DNA of 40,000 nt. It comes from an uncultured Bacteroidota bacterium. GTDB lineage: Bacteria > Bacteroidota > Bacteroidia > Flavobacteriales > Flavobacteriaceae. The notes below the pieces were generated by a model, which was not told the origin of the DNA, did no database searches, and was given only the letters and a program-made list of their open reading frames with translations. Made by a program: the position numbers and the translations under genes. Shown piece after piece: positions 27,162-33,895 of this stretch (positions are counted from its first letter, which is position 1; each line of letters opens with the position of its first letter). The stretch is from contig CACEAZ010000002.1 of assembly GCA_902557655.1 (NCBI GenBank), positions 1 through 40,000 of the forward strand. The letters are read 5' to 3'.

Positions 27162-27923
27162 ATGAAAAAACTTCTTTTATACTTAGCTATTATTTTCTTC
27201 ACATTCAGCTGTGGATCTAAAAGGGTCATATATAACAACCAAAATGACAAGCCAAAAAAGGAAAAAAAAGTAAAGAGATCCAAGCCAAAAAATAAAAAAG
27301 TAAAAAAAATAGCTTTAGCTCCAAGAATTTCAAATATTGAAGATTATGTTAAGGTTTATTCTGAAATTGCAATGGATGAAATGATTCAATTCGGTATTCC
27401 GGCAAGCATAACTTTATCTCAAGGTATTTTAGAGTCCGGTATTGGCAAGGGAACGTTAGCAGTTGAAGCAAATAATCATTTTGGAATTAAATGTCATGAT
27501 TGGAATGGTAAGAAAATTTACCACGATGATGATGAGGAACAAGAGTGTTTTAGAAAATATGATAACCCTGAGTATTCCTACAGGGATCATTCCTTATTCT
27601 TATCAACGAGAGGAAGATATTCCTTTTTATTTGAATTAAGAAAAGATGATTACAGACAGTGGGCCAAAGGATTAAAAAAAGCGGGCTACGCTACAGACCC
27701 AAAATATCCTCAAAAGCTAATTGATTTAATTGAGAGATACGAGCTATATAAATATGATAATATTGTTCTTAAGAAAAAAAATAAACTCTACAAGGTTAAG
27801 AAAGGAGACACACTTTATTCAATTTCTAAAAAATTTAATATGTCAATAGAGGTAATTATAAAGACAAATAACTTACAGGGTAAGAATCTCAAGGTTGGAC
27901 AGACACTAAAGGTTAAAAAGTAA
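27162..27923 (+). CDS. LysM glucosaminidase lipoprotein (GH73-like)
   Basis: The enzyme is expected to cleave the glycan strands of peptidoglycan. The 253-residue protein has a lipoprotein signal (YLAIIFFTFSCGS, acylation at C17) and a very Lys-rich linker (about 27-50). A glucosaminidase domain follows, with ITLSQGILESGIGKGTLA (catalytic Glu probably E91), NNHFGIKCH, SYRDHSLFL and WAKGLKKAGYATDPKYP. A C-terminal LysM domain (about 208-253; KLYKVKKGDTLYSISKKFN ... LKVGQTLKV) binds peptidoglycan. Likely role: cell-wall remodelling from the periplasmic face. Its stop codon is the first base of the structured rod described at 27921. Confidence 0.92.
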   Translation: MKKLLLYLAIIFFTFSCGSKRVIYNNQNDKPKKEKKVKRSKPKNKKVKKIALAPRISNIEDYVKVYSEIAMDEMIQFGIPASITLSQGILESGIGKGTLAVEANNHFGIKCHDWNGKKIYHDDDEEQECFRKYDNPEYSYRDHSLFLSTRGRYSFLFELRKDDYRQWAKGLKKAGYATDPKYPQKLIDLIERYELYKYDNIVLKKKNKLYKVKKGDTLYSISKKFNMSIEVIIKTNNLQGKNLKVGQTLKVKK

Positions 27924-28028
27924 TACTCAAGTCATCAACGTTTTGGTGTAATCAATGTAGTGGACCAGTGAGGATTGTTTGATTAAAGCCTGAACCAAAA
28001 CTATGTTGATGATCTTGAATATTATTAA
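27921..28028 (-). ncRNA. Candidate structured small RNA, minus strand
   Basis: A rod of nested complementary segments spans 27921-28024. Pairs are 27921-27925 with 28020-28024, 27927-27931 with 28014-28018, 27932-27939 with 28005-28012, 27940-27946 with 27995-28001, and 27949-27955 with 27979-27985, leaving a 23-nt apical loop. All 32 pairs are Watson-Crick, interrupted by one mismatch, a single-base bulge, a 3-nt bulge and an asymmetric 9/2 internal loop. On the minus strand a TAATTTTG -7 element lies at 28032-28039 and the rod runs straight into CTTTTT (27920-27915). I favour a minus-strand RNA of about 105-115 nt. The size and rod shape recall 6S-type RNAs. It could alternatively be an elaborate terminator of the lysS-smr operon. 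Confidence 0.5.
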
Positions 28029-28031
28029 GTT

Positions 28032-28039
28032 CAAAATTA
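28032..28039 (-). promoter_or_regulatory. -7 element (TAATTTTG) before the structured rod
   Basis: An exact TAnnTTTG octamer on the minus strand lies 7 nt before the first base of the hairpin at 28024, the distance expected for transcription to begin at the base of the rod. A T-rich stretch ending in TTG (28055-28061) is near the -33 region but with a short 15-nt spacer. Confidence 0.45.
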
Positions 28040-28080
28040 AATTATATACAAGATCAAAAAACACCTTGCCTCAATAAAGA

Positions 28081-28100
28081 ATTAACATTTTATTGTTAAT
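28081..28100 (-). terminator. AT-rich hairpin after smr
   Basis: ATTAACA (28081-28087) pairs with TGTTAAT (28094-28100) around a 6-nt loop just after the smr stop. It is followed on the minus strand by TCTTTATT. It may work in both directions between convergent genes. Confidence 0.4.
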
Positions 28101-28101
28101 A

Positions 28102-28332
28102 TTAAATTTTATTAATTCCTATTGTCAAGGCACCTGAATTTCCATTGAAATTTTCAACTGCAATAAACCCGTTTTCTGAACAAATTTTTTTAACTAAGTT
28201 TTTCATCTTAAAACTATTACCTGTAATAATTTCAAAATCATCGTGTCCGTTATTATAATTAGTAATTATCCACTCGGGTAGAATATCTTCGACCTTGGCA
28301 TAAGTAAGGCCGTGTAAATCAATTTTTAACAA
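28102..28332 (-). CDS. Small Smr-domain protein
   Basis: This 76-residue protein starts at TTG, the only start that keeps the domain whole. It consists of an Smr domain alone: LKIDLHGLTYAKVEDIL (D5-L-H-G), then FEIITGNSFKMKNLVKKI (the HGxG-like region with TG but no His), and NSGALTIGI. Smr domains are found at the C-terminus of MutS2 and as stand-alone nucleic-acid-binding or nicking modules. Free-standing copies are common in Bacteroidota. It follows a small secreted protein gene by 6 nt and is the third gene after lysS. Confidence 0.8.
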   Translation of the reverse strand: MLKIDLHGLTYAKVEDILPEWIITNYNNGHDDFEIITGNSFKMKNLVKKICSENGFIAVENFNGNSGALTIGINKI

Positions 28333-28338
28333 AAACTT

Positions 28339-28659
28339 TTATTTTAATTTGTGTTTGAGAGAGTTAAATCTTTTAAGTTCAGCCTTTGACAATACTCTTA
28401 ATAGCATTTTTTCGGCTTCTTTGTCTAGAGATATTGCTTTTTGCGGAGAAGCTCCCTCAGATGACATATGTTGCGCTTTTTTGTATGTTGAGTAAATAAC
28501 TCTGCTTACAAAATTCATCTTATTTTCATCAAAACCAATCTCTTGGAATAATTCATAGTTAAGGGATTTGACTTCCTCTATTGATTTGTAATTTAGGTTA
28601 GCGTAGGAAAAATTTAACGAAAAAAGAAGAATAATAAGGCCTAAAAAATATTTTTTCAT
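28339..28659 (-). CDS. Small secreted protein of unknown function
   Basis: This 106-residue protein has a signal peptide (YFLGLIILLFSLNFSYA) followed by a helical mature part with LFQEIGFDENKMNFVSRVIYS, the Lys-rich TYKKAQHM region, and a C-terminus rich in Leu, Lys and Arg. I do not recognise the family. It lies 24 nt after lysS and 6 nt before the smr gene. Confidence 0.6.
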   Translation of the reverse strand: MKKYFLGLIILLFSLNFSYANLNYKSIEEVKSLNYELFQEIGFDENKMNFVSRVIYSTYKKAQHMSSEGASPQKAISLDKEAEKMLLRVLSKAELKRFNSLKHKLK

Positions 28660-28683
28660 GGTATCATGTTTATTTAAATATAA

Positions 28684-30375
28684 TTAATTTTTTTTTGAAA
28701 TAAATATTTCACTTTCAATTTTTTCAACTTTAATTAAATCCAATTTTCTAAGTGACTTTACTGCTTTATCCCAGGCTTTATTACTCAACCCAGATTTGTT
28801 TTTAATCAAATTGATTACCTCGTTATTGTTATTTAAAAGATTATAAACCAATTCTTCATTTTCTGAAAGAGAAATCTTTTTCTTTTCTGGTCTCATTTGT
28901 GGAAAAAATAAAACTTCTTGAATGGAAGAGTTATTAGTCATTAACATAACAAGGCGATCAATGCCAATCCCGATTCCTGACGTTGGAGGCATTCCATATT
29001 CTAAAGCTCTCAAATAATCATAATCAATAAATTCTCCAGCTTCTAAATCTCCTTTTTTTGAAAGCTCAAGTTGTTTTTCAAATCTTTCTTTTTGATCAAT
29101 TGGATCATTTAGCTCACTGTATGCATTTGCTATCTCCTTGCCATTTACGATTAATTCAAATCTTTCAGTAAGACTTGAATCATCTCTATGAACTTTTGTC
29201 AAAGGACTCATTTCTTTTGGATAGTCTGTAATAAATGTAGGTTGGATAAAGTTTGATTCACATTTTTCCCCAAAAATTGAATCGATGATTTTTCCTTTAC
29301 CCATAGTGTCATCTATATCAATATTTAGGTCTTTCGCTGTTTTTCTTAATGTTGATTCATTCATTTTAGAAATGTCAATTCCTGTAAATTTTTTGATAGC
29401 TCCAAAAATTGAAATTCTTTCATAAGGGGCTTTAAAATCTATGGTATTATCACCAACTTTTACTTTTGTATTTCCGCAAGAATCAACAGAAACTTTTTCA
29501 AGAAGTTGTTCGGTCATTTCCATCATCCAATGGTAATCTTTGTATGAGACGTATAGTTCCAGAATGGTAAATTCAGGATTATGTGTTCTGTCCATTCCCT
29601 CGTTTCTAAAATCTTTTGCAAATTCATATACCCCATCAAATCCACCAACAATTAGTCTTTTTAGATATAATTCATTTGCGATTCTCAAGTAAAGAGGAAT
29701 ATTTAAGGCATTATGGTGTGTTAAAAAAGGTCTTGCGGTTGCCCCACCTGGAATAGGTTGTAAAATAGGAGTCTCGACTTCAAGATATTCTTTCTTGTTT
29801 AGAAAATTTCTAATACTATTAGTTATCAATGTTCTTTTTAGGAATGTCCTTTTTACATCAGTATTAACTATCAGGTCAACATATCTTTGTCTGTATCTTA
29901 ATTCAGGGTCATTAAACTCATCATAGGTATTTCCGTCACTATCTTCTTTAGGAAGTGGCAAGGGTCTTAATGATTTAGAAAGTAATTTAAAATTTTTGAC
30001 TAAAACAGTTTTTTCTCCAACTTTAGTTTTAAATAATTTGCCCTCAACTCCTATTATGTCACCTATATCCAAGAGCTTTTTATAGAGTTCGTTATAATGA
30101 GTTTTGTCTTCCCCTATACAAATTTCATCCCTGTTAAAGTAAAGTTGAATTCTTCCTTTGCTGTCTTGTAGCTCAGCAAAACTTGCGTTTCCTTGTATTC
30201 TTCTTGACATTAAACGTCCAGCTAGAACTACTTTTGTATTTTCTTTAAAATCATTTTTTATATCACTTGAGTAATCAGATACTGGAAATAACTCAGCTGG
30301 ATATGGATTGATTCCTAGGGATCTAATTTTCTCTAACTTTTCTCTTCTTACTTGTTCTTGTTCGCTAAGTTCCAT
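28684..30375 (-). CDS. lysS: Lysyl-tRNA synthetase, class II
   Basis: LysRS charges tRNA-Lys. The 563-residue protein has an OB-fold anticodon-binding domain (about 45-135; VVLAGRLMSRRIQGNASFAEL). The class II catalytic core follows: ETPILQPIPGGATARPF, motif 2 FRNEGMDRTHNPEF (256-269), and motif 3 GIGIGIDRLVML (from 467). About 65 residues follow motif 3, a helical tail that is usual in Bacteroidota LysRS and absent in the roughly 500-residue E. coli enzyme. A -7 element lies 24 nt upstream. Two small genes follow in the same direction. Confidence 0.97.
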   Translation of the reverse strand: MELSEQEQVRREKLEKIRSLGINPYPAELFPVSDYSSDIKNDFKENTKVVLAGRLMSRRIQGNASFAELQDSKGRIQLYFNRDEICIGEDKTHYNELYKKLLDIGDIIGVEGKLFKTKVGEKTVLVKNFKLLSKSLRPLPLPKEDSDGNTYDEFNDPELRYRQRYVDLIVNTDVKRTFLKRTLITNSIRNFLNKKEYLEVETPILQPIPGGATARPFLTHHNALNIPLYLRIANELYLKRLIVGGFDGVYEFAKDFRNEGMDRTHNPEFTILELYVSYKDYHWMMEMTEQLLEKVSVDSCGNTKVKVGDNTIDFKAPYERISIFGAIKKFTGIDISKMNESTLRKTAKDLNIDIDDTMGKGKIIDSIFGEKCESNFIQPTFITDYPKEMSPLTKVHRDDSSLTERFELIVNGKEIANAYSELNDPIDQKERFEKQLELSKKGDLEAGEFIDYDYLRALEYGMPPTSGIGIGIDRLVMLMTNNSSIQEVLFFPQMRPEKKKISLSENEELVYNLLNNNNEVINLIKNKSGLSNKAWDKAVKSLRKLDLIKVEKIESEIFISKKN

Positions 30376-30399
30376 TTGATAACAGGTGTATTCGAATTA

Positions 30400-30407
30400 C
30401 AAATATA
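30400..30407 (-). promoter_or_regulatory. -7 element (TATATTTG) for lysS
   Basis: An exact TAnnTTTG octamer on the minus strand ends 24 nt before the lysS ATG. No well-placed TTG is visible at -33. Confidence 0.6.
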
Positions 30408-30455
30408 CTTTTAATTGAAATAAAAATGAATACAGATTTAATTTTTAAATATAAC

Positions 30456-30463
30456 TATATTTA
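30456..30463 (+). promoter_or_regulatory. Possible -7 element (TATATTTA) for yqaE-lipB
   Basis: This octamer matches TAnnTTTG at all fixed positions but the last and ends 14 nt before the yqaE ATG. Confidence 0.35.
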
Positions 30464-30477
30464 CTGCTAATTTATTT

Positions 30478-30639
30478 ATGAGTTTATTCAGAGTCCTTTT
30501 ATCGATTATTTGTCCGCCTTTAGCTATCGCTGATAAGGGATGTGGTTCTGTAGCAATTGTTTTTATTTTGTGGCTTTGTGGATGGGTTCCTGGCGTGATT
30601 GCGGCTTTGGTGATTTTAAATAATCCAAAAAATAAATAA
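30478..30639 (+). CDS. YqaE/Pmp3-family membrane peptide
   Basis: This 53-residue protein is too short for common length cut-offs but clear. ATG-initiated MSLFRVLLSIICPPLAIADKG is followed by a polar turn and a second helix VAIVFILWLCGWVPGVIAALV. The CPPLA motif and GW-PG-IAA are the UPF0057/PMP3 signature. Members are two-helix inner-membrane proteolipids tied to ion homeostasis and stress in other organisms. The stop overlaps the lipB start as TAATG, so the two genes are translationally coupled. Confidence 0.9.
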   Translation: MSLFRVLLSIICPPLAIADKGCGSVAIVFILWLCGWVPGVIAALVILNNPKNK

Positions 30640-31337
30640 TGAATAGGGAAATTAAATTTATTGATTTAGGGCTAATGGACTATAAGGAGGCCTGGGATTT
30701 TCAACAAAACCTATTTGATGAAATTGTAGATATAAAGAAAAAAAACAGACAAGAGCACACAAAAATTAAAACCCCAAATTATTTTCTTTTTGTCGAGCAT
30801 CCTCATGTTTATACCCTTGGAAAAAGTGGTGATATTTCTAATTTATTAATTGACGAAAATCAGCTCATTAGCAAAAATGCTAGCTTTTATAAAATTAATA
30901 GAGGAGGTGATATAACTTATCACGGTCCTGGACAAATAGTTGGCTATCCTATACTAGACTTAGAAAATTTTTTTACGGATATTCATAAATATCTCAGATG
31001 TCTAGAGGAGGTGATAATTCTATCTTTAAAAAATTATCAGATTTTAGGAGAGCGAAACGAGGGAAAAACCGGCGTTTGGATTGACACAAACACTCCCTTT
31101 CCAAGAAAAATTTGTGCCATGGGTGTTAGGGCAAGCAGATGGGTTACTATGCATGGCTTTGCTTTAAATGTTAATGTAGATTTAAATTATTTTAATAATA
31201 TTATTCCTTGTGGTCTAGCAAATAATATAGTCACGTCAATATCAAACGAGAAAAATATGCAAGAAATTGATATTATAAATATTAAGCAATCCCTGAAAAA
31301 AAATTTCTCAGAAGTATTTAAAGCTGATTTTATATAG
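30639..31337 (+). CDS. lipB: Lipoyl(octanoyl) transferase
   Basis: LipB moves octanoate from acyl carrier protein to the lipoyl domains of 2-oxoacid dehydrogenases and the glycine cleavage H protein. The 232-residue protein has the signature RGGDITYHGPGQIVGYP (88-104), GKTGVWID, KICAMGVRASRWVTMHGFAL with the conserved Lys 158, and the catalytic Cys 191 in IIPCGL. The ATG overlaps the yqaE stop. The last 8 nt overlap the convergent lipoprotein gene. Confidence 0.96.
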   Translation: MNREIKFIDLGLMDYKEAWDFQQNLFDEIVDIKKKNRQEHTKIKTPNYFLFVEHPHVYTLGKSGDISNLLIDENQLISKNASFYKINRGGDITYHGPGQIVGYPILDLENFFTDIHKYLRCLEEVIILSLKNYQILGERNEGKTGVWIDTNTPFPRKICAMGVRASRWVTMHGFALNVNVDLNYFNNIIPCGLANNIVTSISNEKNMQEIDIINIKQSLKKNFSEVFKADFI

Positions 31338-33204
31338 ACTTTTTGTAAAACTTGATTGACTTATTTTCAGTTTTAAACGCGAATTCAAAATAATTTTTAT
31401 TCAAACGGTAATTTACAAATGATTCACTCTTAATAGGAAAATCATCAAACATGTTCAAGTCCTTATCAAATAAATAAGCTTCTTTGTTTTGATTATCAAA
31501 AATACTTATGAGGGTAAATTTATCGGAATTATAAATTTTTAAATTACTGTACTTTCCGAATTTTAAATCAGACTTATTCGCTTTACTGAAAATCGTATTT
31601 CCAGAATTTACAACCATTATATTTTTTAGAGATGAAAAATTCATATCAGAACTATAACTATCAATAATTTTAGTATTCCCCTTTAAATCAATTTCTATAA
31701 TTTCATTTTTACTCGTTTGTGTAACAATCGTATTTCCAAATTGGAATACATTACCAGATGAGAAATTAAATTTAGTCTTAGTTTCAATCCTAGGCCTTCC
31801 CCTTCTATTAATGATTTTCAAATCATCCCTGGTTTTGAAAACAATCAAATCCTTATTTGAAATCCTGAAGTGTTTGGGGGAATTTATAATTTCTCCATTT
31901 TTAATATAATCAAATCCTCTAACTCTACCTCCCTTAGAGTCAAACATAAATAATTCATTATTTTGGGTAATTAGGACTCTGTAATTCTTGTTATTATCAT
32001 AATCAAAAACAGAAATAGGCTGAGTTATATCGTCATTGAATTTAAGAGGAAACTTGCCTACGTTTCTACCTTTTCTGTCAACCAAATGAAGTTTATTTTT
32101 TGTGGCAAATAAAAATTGAAGCTTTCCATTTTTATAGCTATCAATTTGATGAATTTCATTTAAAACTTGACCTTCAATTTTTTTGCTCCATTCTATTTGG
32201 CCCGAGCTGTTAATTAGATGTAGAATATCATTTTCATCTTGTATTATTAACTCACTTTTATTATTAATGTGATTTTTCACAATTATTGGTCCAACAGTTA
32301 TATTATTTTTAAATTTTATTTCATATTTAAAATTATCTGATGAATTTTTTAGATCATCTTTAAAATCTGAAATTACTCCGTTGATTGACGATATTTTATC
32401 ACTATTTTTTAATTGAAACAACTTAAATTTATCCGATTCATTACTAGAGTCTAATAATTGAAAAAGGTTTATTGGGTTTTCAATATTTGAGTTGATTAAA
32501 TCATATTCTTCAACTAAATCCTGGTCTGGATCAAAATAAAAATTAATATCTGAGTTTATAATTTCATCTAAAAACGAATGATCTGTATCTTGATCTAAAA
32601 TCTCAAGAGAATTATCTATTACACCATTTAAAAAAATTACATTGTTAGTTGTTTCGACATTTAAATGTAAATTCTCTTCTTTTAAATTCAGTGTTTTATT
32701 AAATAAGATATCAGCTAAATTTTTACTAAGGTTGGAATTAAAAGAAACACTAAAATTAGTATTGGTTTGATCTATATTTTTAAATTTCGATGAAAAAATA
32801 TCGCTTTTTGGATTGTTTATTTTTAAGTCAGGGTTATTTGAAATTACCGAAAAATCCTTTTCTTTTACCACAAAAAAGTTGGCTAAGCTATCAATCTTTT
32901 TGGGGCTTCCAATTACATTAAAATAGATATCGTCTGTTTTGTAAAAACAAATAGCAATTTGATCATCAAATTCATTTTTTTCGATAACTGAAATAGCTTC
33001 AATTAAATATTTTTTTGTTTTGATTAACTTATTTAAATATTCGTTATTTATAATGCTGTTTTTGAATTTACTTAGGTTTTTAATTTTTACAACAACACTT
33101 GAGCTTTCTGGGATATAATTCTCAATTTTTACAGAGGAATCAACGTAATTGTCACATGAAAATAATAGAAGAGCAAATACAATGGTTAAAAGACTTTTTT
33201 TCAT
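31330..33204 (-). CDS. Large lipoprotein with beta-propeller-like repeats
   Basis: This 624-residue protein has a lipobox (TIVFALLLFSC, acylation at C17). The first 300 residues form an alpha/beta region with no family I can name. From about residue 300 there are repeated strands of PQQ/WD-like pattern: SELIIQDENDILHLINSSGQIEWSKK, FLFATKNKLHLVDRKGRNVGKFPL, VLITQNNELFMFDSKGGRVRGF and DLIVFKTRDDLKIINRRGRP. These are typical of a beta-propeller built from short 'datum-then-label' blades. It lies 24 nt after rnhB. Probably a periplasmic or surface scaffold; function unknown. Confidence 0.7.
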   Translation of the reverse strand: MKKSLLTIVFALLLFSCDNYVDSSVKIENYIPESSSVVVKIKNLSKFKNSIINNEYLNKLIKTKKYLIEAISVIEKNEFDDQIAICFYKTDDIYFNVIGSPKKIDSLANFFVVKEKDFSVISNNPDLKINNPKSDIFSSKFKNIDQTNTNFSVSFNSNLSKNLADILFNKTLNLKEENLHLNVETTNNVIFLNGVIDNSLEILDQDTDHSFLDEIINSDINFYFDPDQDLVEEYDLINSNIENPINLFQLLDSSNESDKFKLFQLKNSDKISSINGVISDFKDDLKNSSDNFKYEIKFKNNITVGPIIVKNHINNKSELIIQDENDILHLINSSGQIEWSKKIEGQVLNEIHQIDSYKNGKLQFLFATKNKLHLVDRKGRNVGKFPLKFNDDITQPISVFDYDNNKNYRVLITQNNELFMFDSKGGRVRGFDYIKNGEIINSPKHFRISNKDLIVFKTRDDLKIINRRGRPRIETKTKFNFSSGNVFQFGNTIVTQTSKNEIIEIDLKGNTKIIDSYSSDMNFSSLKNIMVVNSGNTIFSKANKSDLKFGKYSNLKIYNSDKFTLISIFDNQNKEAYLFDKDLNMFDDFPIKSESFVNYRLNKNYFEFAFKTENKSIKFYKKSI

Positions 33205-33228
33205 CTATGACAAAATTATGATACTAAA

Positions 33229-33828
33229 TTAAAAATCAATTATTAATTGTTCATCATAAAGTTTGAAACTTTTTCTATGAAATTTTGTTATTCCAAACTC
33301 GATAATTGCTTTCTTATGAGTTTTTGTTGGATAACCCTTGTTAGTTAGCCATGAATATTCAGGAAATTTATAATGTAATTTCTGCATAAAATTATCTCTT
33401 GCATTTTTAGCTAGAATGGATGCCGCTGCAATATTCAAATGCTTCTGGTCACCCTTTATTATAGTTTTGTGAGGTATGTCTTTGTATTTTTTAAATTTAT
33501 TTCCGTCTACAATTAGAAATTCTGGTTTGACCCCTAGTTTATCAAGACATTTATGCATTGCTAGTATGGATGCATTAAGAATATTTATTTTATCTATTTC
33601 TTTAGGGTACACATGTGAAATGCTAAATGCCACAGAGTTTTTTAAAATAATTTTTGTTAAATCAGACCTTTCTTTAATGTTTAATTTTTTTGAGTCATTG
33701 ATTTTTGCATTTTTGTATCCTGGTTTAAAAATTACAGCAGCAGCTGTGACGGGTCCGGCTAAACATCCACGACCAGCTTCGTCTAAACCGCACTCCAATT
33801 CATGATCACTATAATTTGACTTTAACAT
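33229..33828 (-). CDS. rnhB: Ribonuclease HII
   Basis: RNase HII cuts RNA-DNA hybrids and single ribonucleotides in DNA. The 199-residue protein has the catalytic motif GLDEAGRGCLAGPVTAAAV (DEAGRG 16-21), DSKKLNIKER, and IVDGNKF with the third acidic residue D108. NIAAASILAKNARD also matches the family. It is divergent from the large porin gene and is followed after 24 nt by the propeller lipoprotein. Confidence 0.97.
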   Translation of the reverse strand: MLKSNYSDHELECGLDEAGRGCLAGPVTAAAVIFKPGYKNAKINDSKKLNIKERSDLTKIILKNSVAFSISHVYPKEIDKINILNASILAMHKCLDKLGVKPEFLIVDGNKFKKYKDIPHKTIIKGDQKHLNIAAASILAKNARDNFMQKLHYKFPEYSWLTNKGYPTKTHKKAIIEFGITKFHRKSFKLYDEQLIIDF

Positions 33829-33895
33829 TAAAAATTATGTTAATTATTAATTGATAATTAGCTTCTATTGAATTTTTGTTTAGATATTAGCAATA

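Noticed and set aside
27089-27283. Longer 110-codon reading of the DUF5522 gene
   Set aside because: The extra N-terminal part is antisense to the glucosaminidase start and its promoter and has no DUF5522 similarity.
27931-28013. SRP (4.5S) RNA or a tRNA-like molecule
   Set aside because: No GGAA-type apical loop or CAGG/AAGCAG signature is seen on either strand, and no cloverleaf can be drawn.
28010-28056. TGATCTTG (28010-28017) and CAAGATCA (28049-28056) as an alternative helix, suggesting a riboswitch-like switch
   Set aside because: The second arm overlaps the putative promoter region of the minus-strand RNA, and the competing rod is far longer; no plus-strand gene follows to be regulated.
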